A program made the position numbers and the translations under genes. DNA of 64,000 bases, taken from assembly GCF_013423485.1 (NCBI RefSeq), contig NZ_JABFFR010000005.1, forward strand, positions 372,001-436,000, read 5' to 3'. Below, piece after piece: positions 33,823 to 47,761 of this stretch (within the stretch, counting starts at the first letter, position 1; each line of letters begins with the position of its first letter). The stretch comes from Azospirillum oleiclasticum (lineage in GTDB: Bacteria; Pseudomonadota; Alphaproteobacteria; Azospirillales; Azospirillaceae). The notes under the pieces were generated by a model. It was not told the DNA's origin. It searched no databases and saw only the letters and a list, made by a program, of their open reading frames with translations.

Positions 33823-34818
33823 TTACGGCCGTGCGATGCCGAACTTCTCCGGGGACTGCTTGGTGGCGCCGGCGTCGTGCAGGACCCAGGTGGTCACCGC
33901 CTGCCACTTCTTCAGGAAGGCGTCGGCCTCGGCACCCGAGATGTTCATCATGACGTTGCCGCGCTCGACCATGAGCTGGGTGAACTGCGGGTTCTCGGCG
34001 CCCTTGCGGAAGGCATCGACCAGCGTCTTCTTCGCCGCGTCCGGCACGTCCTTCTTCACCCAGATGCCGTAGAAGGGACCCCAGGGCAGGTATTTGGAGA
34101 AGCCGGGGAAGTCCTTGGTGATCGGCGCCACGCCGGGCAGCGACGGCACCTCCTTGTCGTTGACCACGCCCAGCACCTTCACCCGGCCGGCCTTGATGTG
34201 CTCGCCGGCGGCGCTGAGACCGACCGGCATGAAGTCGACATGGCCGCCCTGCAGCGCAGTCAGGCCGGGACCCTCGCCGTCGAAGGGCACCGCGGTGACC
34301 TTGTACGCCTCGACCGAGTTGAGCAGCGCGCCCACCACATGCGGCAGGCCGCCGGGACCGGTGGAGCCCATCTTGATCTTGCCGGGCCGCTTCTGCGCGT
34401 CCTCGACCAGCTCCTTGACGCTGTTCCAGGGCGCGTCCTTGCCGGCGACGATCACCGCGATGCCGCGCGCCAGCACGTTGACCGGGTAGAAGGCGGAGTA
34501 GTCCAGCTCCGACAGGGCGAGCACGCCGTGCACCTGCGGGTTCTCCGCACCGTACAGCAGGGTGTAGCCATCCGCCGGGGCGGCGTTGACGAAGGCGGTG
34601 GAGATGGCGCCGGCGCCGCCGGCCTTGTTGACCAGCACGATCTTCTTGCCGAGCGCCTCCTCGACATGCGGGGTGACGGCGCGGGCGACGGTGTCGGTGG
34701 CGCCGCCGGCCCCCCACATGATGACACCCTGGAGCTCGCGCTCCGGATACTCGGCACGGGCGGCGGCGGTGGTCAGGGCGAGCGCGGCGACCGCGCCCAG
34801 CAGGTAACGGACTTTCAT
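33823..34818 (-). CDS. tctC: Tripartite tricarboxylate transporter binding protein
   Basis: 331-residue periplasmic Bug/TctC-family receptor. Signal peptide MKVRYLLGAVAALALTTAAARA, then the family stretches MWGAGGATDTVARAV, GAGAISTAFV, KMGSTGPGGLPHVVGALL and DFMPVGLSAAGEHIKAGRVKVLGV. The ATG at 34818 is chosen because the signal peptide begins there. First gene of the tctCBA-otnKC unit. Ligand inferred to be a four-carbon sugar acid. Confidence 0.9.
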   Translation of the reverse strand: MKVRYLLGAVAALALTTAAARAEYPERELQGVIMWGAGGATDTVARAVTPHVEEALGKKIVLVNKAGGAGAISTAFVNAAPADGYTLLYGAENPQVHGVLALSELDYSAFYPVNVLARGIAVIVAGKDAPWNSVKELVEDAQKRPGKIKMGSTGPGGLPHVVGALLNSVEAYKVTAVPFDGEGPGLTALQGGHVDFMPVGLSAAGEHIKAGRVKVLGVVNDKEVPSLPGVAPITKDFPGFSKYLPWGPFYGIWVKKDVPDAAKKTLVDAFRKGAENPQFTQLMVERGNVMMNISGAEADAFLKKWQAVTTWVLHDAGATKQSPEKFGIARP

Positions 34819-34957
34819 GATGGACTTCCTCTCCCTTTCGTCTTGTCGCCCCCTGCGGCGCAGGCCCGATCTTTGCGGGCCACGCCAACAATGACGTGCT
34901 CGCCCCCGTACCGTCAATTCACGGCATATGCAAGGGGTCGCGTGGGTCGCAGGCGCG

Positions 34958-35422
34958 TCAGGCGCCGCAGCACTTCTTGTGCTTCCGGCCCGATCCGCAG
35001 GGGCAGGGGTCGTTGCGGCCGATCTTCTCCACCCGGCGCGGCGGCTGCTTGGGGTTCATGTCGCCGTCCACATAGAGCCAGCGCCCATCCTCGCGGCGGA
35101 AGCGGGACAACTCGTGGTGCAGCGCCTCGCGGCCGGTGTGGCGGAAGCGGGCGGCGAACTCCACGATGCCCGTGTCGCCGTCGACCGCGGTCTTGCGGAC
35201 GTCGAGCCCCAGCCATTCGACCGCGTCGGCGGCCTTCTCGGCTTCCGCCCGGTCGAAGTCGCCCGGCAGCTGGGTGCGCTCGATGTGGTCGAAGTCACGC
35301 CGGACATAGGCGGTGTAGCGCGAGCGCATCAGCGCGTCCGGCGTGGGCGCCGGAGCGCCGGCGATGATGGGGCCGCAACAGTCGTCGTAGGCGCGGCCGG
35401 AGCCGCAGGGGCAGTCGGTCAT
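34958..35422 (-). CDS. ychJ: YchJ-family protein with two SEC-C motifs
   Basis: 154 residues. It has an N-terminal SEC-C motif [15 protein letters not shown] (four Cys, zinc-binding type), a central NTF2-like region ([19 protein letters not shown]) and a second SEC-C motif [14 protein letters not shown] at the C-terminus. This is the UPF0225/YchJ layout. The function of the family is not established; SEC-C motifs bind zinc and ribosome-associated or SecA partners in other proteins. Confidence 0.88.
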   Translation of the reverse strand: MTDCPCGSGRAYDDCCGPIIAGAPAPTPDALMRSRYTAYVRRDFDHIERTQLPGDFDRAEAEKAADAVEWLGLDVRKTAVDGDTGIVEFAARFRHTGREALHHELSRFRREDGRWLYVDGDMNPKQPPRRVEKIGRNDPCPCGSGRKHKKCCGA

Positions 35423-35475
35423 GATCGTCCGGTTGGGGTGGTGTTCCGATGCGCCCTTCATACAGGGGGCGTCGC

Positions 35476-36192
35476 TTACGGATCCAGCTCCGGGTAATGG
35501 CGGAAGATCCCGTATTCGTTGAAGGGGATCCGCCGCTCCGACCGCAGATAGGCCGCGATCCCCGGCACCGCCGCCACCCGGTCGCGCAGCGCCGTCACCC
35601 GCGGCCAGGCCCCCTCCCCGCGCCGCATGGTGTTGGGAAAGGCGTAGCGCAGCCCCTCCACAAGCTGGAACAGGGAGGTGTCGGCGTAGGTCAGCCGGTC
35701 GCCGGCGAGGTGCGCGGGGCCGGTCGGGTTGCGGGCCAGCACCGTTTCGAACCAGCCCAGGAATTTCGGGATGCGCTCCTCGCGGAAATGCCGCGTCCGC
35801 CGCGCCGCCTCGGCCGTCTGATCCTCGTAATAGAGGCTGGACGCGATGGGGTGATGGGTGTCGTGCGCCTCGGCGACGGCATCGGCGATGGTGAGCTGGA
35901 TCTGGTGCGTCCAGATCCGGCCTGCCGCGTCGTCGGGGACGAGGCCGAGGGCGGGGCCGACATGCTGGAGGATCGCCGCGACCTGGGCGATCACGAGGTC
36001 GCCGTCGCGCAGAAAGGGTGGCGCGAAGGGCGGGGTGGTCTGATCCGGGCCGTCGAGCAGCGCCGCCATCCGCTCCTCCCCGCCGGGGGTGCGCGCGACG
36101 TCGGTGTAGGCGGCGCCGACGGCCTCGAAGGCCAGCCGGACGAACTCGCCCCGCCCCTGGAGGCCGGGCCAATAGAACAGCTCATACGCCAT
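35476..36192 (-). CDS. Glutathione S-transferase family protein
   Basis: 238 residues. N-terminal thioredoxin-like domain starting [24 protein letters not shown], with a Tyr near residue 7 as the likely catalytic residue, and [18 protein letters not shown] matching the glutathione-binding segment. The C-terminal helical domain carries [18 protein letters not shown]. Similar to alpha/mu/sigma-like GSTs. Substrate unknown. It lies 16 bases after the hydrolase gene and may be co-transcribed with it. Confidence 0.85.
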   Translation of the reverse strand: MAYELFYWPGLQGRGEFVRLAFEAVGAAYTDVARTPGGEERMAALLDGPDQTTPPFAPPFLRDGDLVIAQVAAILQHVGPALGLVPDDAAGRIWTHQIQLTIADAVAEAHDTHHPIASSLYYEDQTAEAARRTRHFREERIPKFLGWFETVLARNPTGPAHLAGDRLTYADTSLFQLVEGLRYAFPNTMRRGEGAWPRVTALRDRVAAVPGIAAYLRSERRIPFNEYGIFRHYPELDP

Positions 36193-36208
36193 GGGATCCT
36201 CCTGCCGA

Positions 36209-37015
36209 TCACCCCGCCGGCTGACGCTTCAGGAACCCCTCGACCAGAGAGACCAGCAGCGGCGGGGTCTCCAGCATGGGATAATGGCCGGCGTCGGCGA
36301 TCGTCTCGAAGCTCGCGTGCGGGTAGAGCGGCGCGAAGGCGGCCCGCACCGAATCCGGCCGGTAGACCGCGATGTCGTTCCAGCCGGCCACCGCGAGCAC
36401 CGGCACCGGCAGCCCGCGCACCCGGTCGGCGAAATCGGTGCCGGTGAACATGGCGAGGTATCCCGCCATCGCCTCGCGCCGGCTGGCGCGCCGGGCGAGG
36501 CCCGCCTTCCAGGCGACCCACGCCTCGCCATAGCGCTCCGCCGTGCGGGCGCGGATGGCGGCGGCAAGCGCCTCGTCGTCCTCCACCACGCGGCGCAGCC
36601 GGGCCATGCCCTCCGCGTCCGTGCGGAAGCCGCAGGCCGGCACCGGGGCGATGGCGACGAGGCTGCGCACCGCGTCCGGCCGCTCGGCGGCCAGATACTG
36701 CACCACCATGCCCGACATGGAATGGCCGACGGCGTGGAAGCGCCGATGCCCCAGGCGCTCCATCAGCCGGGCGGCGTCGCCGGCCGCCTCCTCCACCGTG
36801 TAGGCGCCGGCGAGGTCGCGCGACAGGCCATAGCCGCGCACATCCGCGAAGACGTAGGTGAAGGCCGTGCGGTCGAGGGCCGGCAGCATCGTGTCGTAAT
36901 TGCTGTGGTCACCCAGCCATTCGTGCAGCACCAGCACCACGTCCGAACCCGATCCGACGACGGTGTGGCCGAGCAGCGGCCGGTCGGTGGAACTTGTCCC
37001 GATGGCGCTTGTCAT
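36209..37015 (-). CDS. Alpha/beta hydrolase
   Basis: 268 residues. The nucleophile elbow GHSMSG, the oxyanion region LVLHEWLGDHSNYD, an Asp in VPVLAVAGWNDIAVY and the catalytic His in IADAGHYPMLETP form a standard triad. No signal peptide. Substrate not deducible. The ATG at 37015 is preferred; a longer form from 37051 adds a 12-residue polar stretch. Confidence 0.85.
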   Translation of the reverse strand: MTSAIGTSSTDRPLLGHTVVGSGSDVVLVLHEWLGDHSNYDTMLPALDRTAFTYVFADVRGYGLSRDLAGAYTVEEAAGDAARLMERLGHRRFHAVGHSMSGMVVQYLAAERPDAVRSLVAIAPVPACGFRTDAEGMARLRRVVEDDEALAAAIRARTAERYGEAWVAWKAGLARRASRREAMAGYLAMFTGTDFADRVRGLPVPVLAVAGWNDIAVYRPDSVRAAFAPLYPHASFETIADAGHYPMLETPPLLVSLVEGFLKRQPAG

Positions 37016-37067
37016 GGTGGCAACCTCGTTCTGCGGGTTGGTCGCCGACATCGGCCGGCTCCGACGG

Positions 37068-37553
37068 TCATCGCCTGCCCTCCCTTATATAAGCCATCAG
37101 AGAAACGAACCAGCGCTTCACCGGGTGGCTGTCCTCCAGCCGGTCGATGTTGTCGAGACCGCGGATCAGGACATAGACTCCGCCGCCGATCGTGAACACC
37201 GCCGTCGTGGTGCTGCCGCCATGCAGCAGCTGGATCAACGCGTATAGGATCGACGAGATGCCGAAGGCGATCTCTGTCAGCCCGTACACCGAGCGGAAGG
37301 TCGAGCGGACGTGATAGATGAACAGGACCAGCGGCATGATCACTGCCGCCGCGATCGCCACCGCCAGGAGCCAAATCAGCAATAGTGCTAAGGGTCGCGA
37401 TATCTCAGGGACTGGAATTTCGCCAATCGCAATCAAAGCAACGATGGATACCAAGAAATAGGCCGACCAATTATCAATATTGCGAATTGTATGGGCCGCC
37501 ATCAAAAAAGATCTCAGTAATGGCAGAACAAAATCATCCAGAAATTTTTCCAT
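37068..37553 (-). CDS. Small integral membrane protein, unrecognised
   Basis: About 161 residues with four hydrophobic segments (near residues 30-50, 60-85, 98-115 and 120-135) and charged ends (EDSHPVKRWF). No family recognised. GC at its 5' part is below the window average. Start uncertain: ATG 37553, or 37583 ten codons upstream. No SD is obvious for either. Confidence 0.6.
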   Translation of the reverse strand: MEKFLDDFVLPLLRSFLMAAHTIRNIDNWSAYFLVSIVALIAIGEIPVPEISRPLALLLIWLLAVAIAAAVIMPLVLFIYHVRSTFRSVYGLTEIAFGISSILYALIQLLHGGSTTTAVFTIGGGVYVLIRGLDNIDRLEDSHPVKRWFVSLMAYIREGRR

Positions 37554-37875
37554 GTTCGACGCCCATAATGGTTCGCACATCATAGAGACCGATCGTATTC
37601 TCGGCGATCAATTCATATTATTAATCTACCTAAAGGTGTCCCAGCAAAAATTCGAGCGCCGCAAGGAAGGTGGATGCATAGTTTCCTTTTCTTATGCGAG
37701 TGATCCCCGCCCTTAAGCAACCTTAAGACCGTAGCACCGATAGCGGAAGCGTAGCAGACTTTCCACAACTGGGATCGAAGCCGCCGATGCGGCGTTGATC
37801 GATACGAGAGGGCCGGCCCGACCGTCGCCACGGCGACCGATCGGCAGCGGGCCCCGCCAGGGAGGAAGGGGACCG
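37554..37875. other. Divergent promoter region before the fru operon
   Basis: About 320 bases, AT-rich up to roughly 37700, between the membrane protein gene (minus) and fruB (plus). A pair of CTTAAG hexamers (37712-37727) is the only striking element. No gene is supported. Confidence 0.5.
37712..37727. promoter_or_regulatory. Paired CTTAAG hexamers upstream of fruB
   Basis: CTTAAG-CAAC-CTTAAG: two self-complementary hexamers whose starts are 10 bases apart, one helical turn, about 150 bases before fruB. The geometry suits a regulator site; nothing here identifies the regulator. Confidence 0.3.
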
Positions 37876-40392
37876 ATGCTCGCACTGTCCGAGACCCAGG
37901 TGCGCCTTGGGCTCACCGCGTCCGACAAGACGGACGCCATCCGCACCGCCGGCCGTGTCATGGTCGAATGCGGCCTGATCGAGCCCGGCTACATCGACAG
38001 CATGCTGGGCCGAGAGCGGGTCGCCGCCACCTATCTGGGCAGCGGCATCGCGATCCCGCACGGGCTTCCGCAGGCGCGCGACCTCGTGCGCCGGACCGGC
38101 ATCGTCGTGGTGCAGTTCCCCGGCGGCGTGGACTGGGGCAGTGGCGAGCCGGCGCGTCTGGTGGTCGGCATCGCCGCCAAATCCGACGAGCACATCGCCG
38201 TGCTCCAGCGCCTCACCGGCGTGCTGGGTGACCCGGCCGAGGCGGAGCGTCTCGGCCGCACCGGCGACGCGGGCGCCATCGTGGCGGTGCTGAACGGCGA
38301 GGCCGCACCCGCCCCGGCGGCCTCGGCGGCGTCGTCCGCGGGCGGCCCGTCGATCACCGTCACCGCACCGGTGCCGCACGGGCTGCACGCCCGCCCGGCG
38401 ACGGCTTTGGTCGAGGTCGCCAAGCGCTTCCGGGCGGAGATCGCGGTTTCGGCCGGCGTCGGAGTCGGCAACGGCAAGAGCCTCGTGTCGCTGCTGCGGC
38501 TCGGCGTGTCCGGCGGCCAGCCGCTGACCGTCACCGCCTCCGGCGACGACGCGGACGCGGCGCTGGCCGCCATCCGCGCCGCCTTCGAGGCCGGGCTGGA
38601 CGAGCCCGCGGCCGACGGTGCGCCGTCCCACCCCCCTGCCCCGGTCGCGGTGCCCCCGCCGGCCGACCTCGATTACGACGGCACCGTGATCGCCGGCATC
38701 TCCGCCTCCCCCGGCGTGTCCACCGGCCCGGCCTGGACCTTCCAGCGGGAGGAGCTGGTGGTGGCGGAGACGGCACCCGACGCCGCGGCCGAGCACCGGA
38801 GACTTGACCAGGCGCTGGCCGGGGCCGGGGCCGACCTGCGCAACCTGCACGAGGAGTTCTGGAAGAAGGCCGGCGCCGCCAAGGCCGCCATCTTCAAGGC
38901 GCATCTGGAGCTTCTCGACGACCCGGAGATGGTCGCCGACACCCACGCCGGCATCGACCGCGGCCACAGCGCCGGCTGGGCGTGGCGCGCGGTGTACGAG
39001 GAGCGCGCCGGCACGCTGGCGCAGCTCGCCGACCCGCTGCTGGCCGGCCGCGCCGCCGACCTGCGCGACGTCGGGCGCCGGGTGCTGCGGCTGCTGGCCG
39101 ACGCCCCTGGCACCATGGGCGGCAGCGTGGCCGCCCTGCCCGACCACCCGGTGATCCTGCTGGCCGAGGATCTGGAGCCGTCGGACACCGCCAAGCTCGA
39201 CCCCGCCAAGGTGCTGGGGCTGTGCACGGCGGGCGGCGGGGCGACCTCGCACACCGCCATCATCGCCCGGTCGCTCGACATCCCCGCCGTGGTCGCCGCC
39301 GGGCCCGCGGCGCTCGATGTGGGGAACGGGCGGGAGGTGATCCTGAACGGCGACGACGGGGTGCTGGTCGTCGGCCCCTCCGACCGCGACCGTGCCCGCG
39401 CCACCGCCGCCCGCGTGACCGTGGGCGAGCGGCGCGAGGCGGAGCGGCTCGACCGCTACAAACCGGCCATCACCACCGACGGCAAGCGCGTGGAGATCGC
39501 CGCCAACATCTCCGACCCCAAGGAGGCGGCAACCGCCATCGAGGCGGGGGCGGAGGGTGTCGGGCTGATGCGCACGGAGTTCCTGTTCCTCCAGCGCGAG
39601 TTCCCGCCGGACGAGGAGGAGCAGTTCGAGGCGTACCGGACCATGGTCCGCGCCATGAACGGCCTGCCCATCATCCTGCGCACGCTGGACATCGGCGGCG
39701 ACAAGAACGTGCCGTACCTGCGCATGCCGGCGGAGGGCAACCCGTTCCTCGGCGTGCGCGGCATCCGGCTGTGCTTCGAGCGGGAGGATCTGTTCCGCAC
39801 CCAGCTCCGCGCCATGCTGCGGGCATCGAAGGAGGGGCCGGTGCGCATCATGTACCCGATGATCGCCACCCCCGCCGAGCTGGCCAAGGCCAAGGCGATC
39901 ACCGAGCAGGTGCGGCGCGAGGTGGGCGCCGGGCCGGTGGAGATCGGCATCATGATCGAGGTGCCCTCGGCGGTGGTGATGGCCGACCGGCTGGCGCGCG
40001 AGGTGTCCTTCTTCTCCATCGGCACCAACGACCTGACGCAGTATGTGCTGGCGATGGACCGGCTGCACCCGGTGCTGGCGCCGCAGGCGGACGGGCTGCA
40101 CCCCGCCGTGCTGCGCATGGTCGAGCGCACGGTGGCCGGAGCGCGGGCCGCCGGCATCTGGGTCGGCGCCTGCGGCGGGATCGCCGGGGACCCGGCGGGT
40201 GCCGTGCTGCTGGCCGGTCTCGGCCTCGCCGAACTCAGCGTCGCCATCCCCGCCGTGGCGTCGGTGAAGGCGCGGCTGCGCGGGATATCCATGGCGGACG
40301 CGGAGGCGGCGGCACGGGCTGCCCTCGACTGCGCCGACGCGGCCGAGGTGCGCGCCCTGGTGCGCGACCGTTTCCCCGGAGGTGCGGCATGA
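37876..40392 (+). CDS. fruB: Fructose PTS multiphosphoryl transfer protein (EIIA-HPr-EI)
   Basis: 838 residues fusing three PTS modules. EIIA(Fru) spans about 1-145 with active H62 ([10 protein letters not shown]), HPr about 158-245 with H171 (PHGLHARPA), and enzyme I about 265-838 with H459 ([10 protein letters not shown]) and the PEP-binding C-terminal barrel. It carries phosphate from PEP to FruA. The ATG at 37876 follows GGAGGAAGGGG and begins the EIIA fold; the 27-codon upstream extension is not conserved. This fusion arrangement is the classical bacterial fructose type. First gene of fruBKA. Confidence 0.96.
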   Translation: MLALSETQVRLGLTASDKTDAIRTAGRVMVECGLIEPGYIDSMLGRERVAATYLGSGIAIPHGLPQARDLVRRTGIVVVQFPGGVDWGSGEPARLVVGIAAKSDEHIAVLQRLTGVLGDPAEAERLGRTGDAGAIVAVLNGEAAPAPAASAASSAGGPSITVTAPVPHGLHARPATALVEVAKRFRAEIAVSAGVGVGNGKSLVSLLRLGVSGGQPLTVTASGDDADAALAAIRAAFEAGLDEPAADGAPSHPPAPVAVPPPADLDYDGTVIAGISASPGVSTGPAWTFQREELVVAETAPDAAAEHRRLDQALAGAGADLRNLHEEFWKKAGAAKAAIFKAHLELLDDPEMVADTHAGIDRGHSAGWAWRAVYEERAGTLAQLADPLLAGRAADLRDVGRRVLRLLADAPGTMGGSVAALPDHPVILLAEDLEPSDTAKLDPAKVLGLCTAGGGATSHTAIIARSLDIPAVVAAGPAALDVGNGREVILNGDDGVLVVGPSDRDRARATAARVTVGERREAERLDRYKPAITTDGKRVEIAANISDPKEAATAIEAGAEGVGLMRTEFLFLQREFPPDEEEQFEAYRTMVRAMNGLPIILRTLDIGGDKNVPYLRMPAEGNPFLGVRGIRLCFEREDLFRTQLRAMLRASKEGPVRIMYPMIATPAELAKAKAITEQVRREVGAGPVEIGIMIEVPSAVVMADRLAREVSFFSIGTNDLTQYVLAMDRLHPVLAPQADGLHPAVLRMVERTVAGARAAGIWVGACGGIAGDPAGAVLLAGLGLAELSVAIPAVASVKARLRGISMADAEAAARAALDCADAAEVRALVRDRFPGGAA

Positions 40393-41327
40393 CCGGCGTC
40401 GTCACCGTCACCCTCAACGCCGCGGTCGACCAGACGCTGGACGTGCCGGGCTTCACCGCCGGGGCGGTCAACCGCGCCCTGTCGGAGACGCGCACCGCGG
40501 GCGGCAAGGGCATCAACGTCGCCGCCTTCCTGTCCGGCGGGCCGGCGCCGGTCACCGCCATCGGCTTCCTGGGGGCCGACAACACCGCGGTGTTCGAAAC
40601 GCTGTTCCGCGACCGCCGCATCGCCGACCGCTGCCTGCGCGTTCCCGGCAGCAGCCGCACCAATGTGAAGGTCGTGGACCGCGAGGGCGGCAGCGTCACC
40701 GACATCAACCTGCCGGGACCCCGCATTCCCGACACCGCCTGGCGGGCCCTGCTCGACGGACTGGACGAGCTGGGAGCGCTGAACGGCGTCTTCGTGCTGG
40801 CCGGCAGCGTCCCCGCCGGGCTGACCGACAGCGCCTACGCCGAGATCATCCCGGTGCTCCGGCGGCACGGCGCCTTCGTGACGTTGGACGCCAGCGGGGC
40901 GCCGCTGCGTCACGCCATGGCGGCGAAGCCCGACATGATCAAGCCCAACGCGCACGAGCTGTCCGAACTGCTCGGCCGGCCGCTGGGCGGGCGCGACGAC
41001 GTGACGGCGGCGGCGCGGGAACTGGCGGCGCAGGGTGTGGCGCTGGTGGTGGTCTCGCTGGGGGCGGACGGGGCGGTCTTCGTGGAGCGGGGCCGGGCGC
41101 TGCACGCCCAGCCGCCGCGGGTGGAGGTCGCCAGCACCGTGGGGGCCGGCGACGCCATGGTGGCCGGGGTGCTGGCCGCGCGGCTGGCCGGCGGCGACCT
41201 GGAGGATTGCGCACGGCGCGGCACCGCCTATGCCGCCGGCACGCTGTCGCTGCTGGGCCCCGAACTGCCGCCACCGCCCCGCATCGCCGAGCTGATGGCC
41301 GGGGTGCGTATCGAAGCGATCGAATAA
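40389..41327 (+). CDS. fruK: 1-phosphofructokinase
   Basis: 312-residue PfkB-family kinase converting fructose 1-phosphate to fructose 1,6-bisphosphate. Motifs: [15 protein letters not shown] at the start, AGGKGINVA, and the C-terminal [16 protein letters not shown] with the catalytic Asp. It overlaps the fruB stop by four bases and sits 17 bases before fruA. No sign of damage. Confidence 0.95.
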   Translation: MTGVVTVTLNAAVDQTLDVPGFTAGAVNRALSETRTAGGKGINVAAFLSGGPAPVTAIGFLGADNTAVFETLFRDRRIADRCLRVPGSSRTNVKVVDREGGSVTDINLPGPRIPDTAWRALLDGLDELGALNGVFVLAGSVPAGLTDSAYAEIIPVLRRHGAFVTLDASGAPLRHAMAAKPDMIKPNAHELSELLGRPLGGRDDVTAAARELAAQGVALVVVSLGADGAVFVERGRALHAQPPRVEVASTVGAGDAMVAGVLAARLAGGDLEDCARRGTAYAAGTLSLLGPELPPPPRIAELMAGVRIEAIE

Positions 41328-41344
41328 CGGTCTGGGAGGAAACC

Positions 41345-43144
<1,800 letters not shown>

Positions 43145-44011
43145 GCCCGGTCCAGCGCACCAGCATGCCCTGCTGCGCGTTCAGCGAGCCGATGGTGAAG
43201 CCGGTGACGTACCGCACGTCGGCCGGGGCGGCGTGCCGCAGCAGCATCGCCTCGGCGGCCCGCAGGTTGCGGCCGTCGTCGGCGAAGTCCATATCCTTGT
43301 CGGAATTGTCCAGATAGATCCAGCCGCCCGGCCTCATCTTCGGCAGCACGGCGCGGGTGCAGACGCCGCGCAGCAGGCCGTCGATGACGCAGAAATCCAC
43401 CGACCCGTCCGGCACCCCGGCGAGGTCAGCGTAGTCGCGCTCGCCGCGGAGCTGGAGATCGACGTTGGTCAGGCCCCGGCGCGCCAGCGCCCCGCGCGTC
43501 CGCTCCCACCAAGCGGGATCATGCTCGATCGACAGCAGCCGCCCGACGTGGGGAGCGAGCCACAGGGTGGACTGGCCGGCCCCGAACTCGACCACCGTCA
43601 TGTCCGGCCGCAGCAGCGCCGCCACCCGCTCCTTGATGGTGAAGGTCCACCACGGCTCATCATAGAGACGGCCGAACAGCTTGCGCGCGGCGACGCGGTG
43701 CAGCACGGACGGAAGGTGCTTCCATTCGCCGGCATCGACGATGTTGCCCTTTTCGTCGTGCAGGCGCGTCCGGCGGTGGCGGTCGCCGGCGATGATCTTG
43801 CGCATGATGCCGACGCCGGAAGCCATGATGCGCGCGGTCCTTGAAATACCCATGTTCCGCTCAACGTTTTTTCATGGTGGCCGCGCGGCTGTCAATGGCC
43901 CGACCTCCGGCAAGCATCCTTCCACCGCATCTGGAAGGCCCGTTTCCTCCGGCGCAGCCGAAGAACCCGGATGCTGTGCTCAAACCGTTGGCGTCCCTGA
44001 TCATTACCCTG

Positions 44012-44027
44012 CGGCATGATCCTTGCT
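44012..44027 (+). promoter_or_regulatory. Probable sigma-54 promoter of the hup operon
   Basis: CGGCAT-GATCC-TTGCT keeps the GG and GC 10 bases apart and a perfect -12 box; the -24 box differs from TGGCAC at two positions. Predicted start near 44039, about 52 bases before hupS. An IHF-like TCAA-N4-TTG element lies upstream (43980-43990). Sigma-54 control of hup genes is known in rhizobia. Confidence 0.5.
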
Positions 44028-44090
44028 CCATAGGCGTGAGACGCGCGCCGGCCGCCGGCCGCCGCCTCGCCTGGGGGAAAGGAAACGCCG

Positions 44091-45164
44091 ATGGCGACAC
44101 TGGAAACATTCTACGAGGTCATGCGCCGGCAGGGGATCACCCGCCGGTCCTTCCTGAAATACTGCTCGCTGACCGCCGCGGCGCTCGGGCTGGGGCCGGA
44201 GTTCGTGCCGACCATCGTGCAGGCGATGGAGACCAAGCCGCGCACGCCGGTTTTGTGGCTGCACGGGCTGGAATGCACCTGCTGCTCGGAATCCTTCATC
44301 CGCTCGGCGCACCCGCTGGTGAAGGACGTCGTGCTGTCGATGATCTCGCTCGACTACGACGACACGCTGATGGCGTCGGCCGGGCATCAGGCGGAAGCCA
44401 TCCTCGACGAGGTGATCCGCGACTACAAGGGCAACTACATCCTGGCCGTGGAGGGCAACCCGCCCCTGAACGAGGACGGGATGTTCTGCATCATCGGCGG
44501 CAAGCCCTTCGTCGACCAGCTCCGCAAGGTCGCCAAGGACGCCAAGGCGATCATCTCCTGGGGCTCCTGCGCGTCCTACGGCTGCGTCCAGGCGGCGCGC
44601 CCCAACCCCACCCGCGCCACCCCGGTGCACGAGGTCATCACCGACAAGCCGATCATCAAGGTGCCGGGCTGCCCGCCCATCGCCGAGGTGATGACCGGCG
44701 TCATCACCTACATGCTGACCTTCGACCGCATCCCGGAGCTGGACCGCCAGGGCCGGCCGAAGATGTTCTACAGCCAGCGCATCCACGACAAGTGTTACCG
44801 CCGCCCGCATTTCGACGCCGGGCAGTTCGTGGAGTCCTTCGACGACGAGGGCGCGCGGCGCGGCTACTGTCTTTACAAGGTCGGCTGCAAGGGACCGACG
44901 ACCTACAACGCCTGCTCCACCATCCGCTGGAACGAGGGCACCTCCTTCCCGATCCAGGCCGGGCACGGCTGCATCGGCTGTTCGGAGGATGGCTTCTGGG
45001 ACAAGGGGTCCTGGTACGCCCGGCTCACCGACATCCACCAGTTCGGAGTCGAGGCCAACGCCGACCGGGTCGGCGCCACCGCCGCAGCGGGCGTCGGCGG
45101 CGCGATCGCGCTGCACGCCGCGGTCAGCGCGCTGAAGCGCGCCCAGCACAAGGGAGAAGTCTGA
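44091..45164 (+). CDS. hupS: Uptake [NiFe] hydrogenase small subunit
   Basis: 357 residues. A Tat signal ([18 protein letters not shown]) sends the folded heterodimer across the membrane. Iron-sulfur ligands are visible in [28 protein letters not shown], the [12 protein letters not shown] region and [17 protein letters not shown] / [14 protein letters not shown], which hold three clusters. A C-terminal hydrophobic helix anchors it. It relays electrons from HupL to the cytochrome b HupC. Maturation genes (hupD onward, hyp) are not in the window. Confidence 0.96.
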   Translation: MATLETFYEVMRRQGITRRSFLKYCSLTAAALGLGPEFVPTIVQAMETKPRTPVLWLHGLECTCCSESFIRSAHPLVKDVVLSMISLDYDDTLMASAGHQAEAILDEVIRDYKGNYILAVEGNPPLNEDGMFCIIGGKPFVDQLRKVAKDAKAIISWGSCASYGCVQAARPNPTRATPVHEVITDKPIIKVPGCPPIAEVMTGVITYMLTFDRIPELDRQGRPKMFYSQRIHDKCYRRPHFDAGQFVESFDDEGARRGYCLYKVGCKGPTTYNACSTIRWNEGTSFPIQAGHGCIGCSEDGFWDKGSWYARLTDIHQFGVEANADRVGATAAAGVGGAIALHAAVSALKRAQHKGEV

Positions 45165-45166
45165 TC

Positions 45167-46981
<1,815 letters not shown>

Positions 46982-47002
46982 CCGGCCGGGGAGGGTCCAC
47001 CC

Positions 47003-47761
47003 ATGACCACCGTCAGCAACCCGCCGGGCGCCGCCACCCGCGCCACCCCCACCCTGGTGCTGGAGGACGTGCCGGCGGCCCCAGTACGGTCCTACAAGGC
47101 CGTCTACGTCTACGAGGTGCCGGTCCGCCTGTGGCACTGGATCAACGCGCTGTGCATCACCGTGCTGGCCGTCACCGGCTACTTCATCGGCAGCCCGTTG
47201 CCGACCCAGCCGGGGGAGGCCAGCGCCAATTTCCTGATGGGCTACATCCGCTTCTTCCACTTCGCGGCGGCCTATGTCTTCGCCATCGGCTTCGTGGGGC
47301 GGATCTACTGGGCCTTCGTCGGCAACCACCACGCCCGCCAGCTCTTCCGCTTCCCCTTCTGGAACGGTCACTGGTGGCGCGAGGTGTGGACGGAGGCGCG
47401 CTGGTACCTGTTCCTGGAGGCGCGGCCGAAGAAGTATGTCGGCCACAACCCGCTGGCACAGCTCGCCATGTTCTGGGCGATCGGGGTCGGCAGCGCGTTC
47501 ATGATCGTGACCGGCTTCGCGCTCTACGGCGAGGGCGCGCAGGCAGGAAGCTGGCAGGACCGGCTGTTCGGCTGGGTCATCCCGCTGTTCGGCCAGAGCC
47601 AGGATGTGCACACTTGGCACCATCTGGGCATGTGGGTCATCATCCTGTTCGTGATCGTCCACATCTACGCCGCCGTCCGGGAGGACATCATGTCGAGACA
47701 GTCCATCATCTCCACCATGGTCAGCGGTGTCCGCACCTTCAAGGACGACGCTTCGGAATGA
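47003..47761 (+). CDS. hupC: Ni/Fe-hydrogenase b-type cytochrome subunit
   Basis: 252 residues with four membrane segments. Heme-ligand His residues are visible in VRLWHWINAL, IRFFHFAAAY and TWHHLGMWVI. It anchors HupSL and passes electrons to quinone. It lies 21 bases after hupL; its stop overlaps the start of the phosphatase gene. Confidence 0.94.
   Translation: MTTVSNPPGAATRATPTLVLEDVPAAPVRSYKAVYVYEVPVRLWHWINALCITVLAVTGYFIGSPLPTQPGEASANFLMGYIRFFHFAAAYVFAIGFVGRIYWAFVGNHHARQLFRFPFWNGHWWREVWTEARWYLFLEARPKKYVGHNPLAQLAMFWAIGVGSAFMIVTGFALYGEGAQAGSWQDRLFGWVIPLFGQSQDVHTWHHLGMWVIILFVIVHIYAAVREDIMSRQSIISTMVSGVRTFKDDASE

Noticed and set aside
43841..44090. Upstream extension of hupS in the same strand
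   Set aside because: That open frame is in a different phase from hupS and later coincides with hupL. The Tat signal and SD place the hupS start at 44091.
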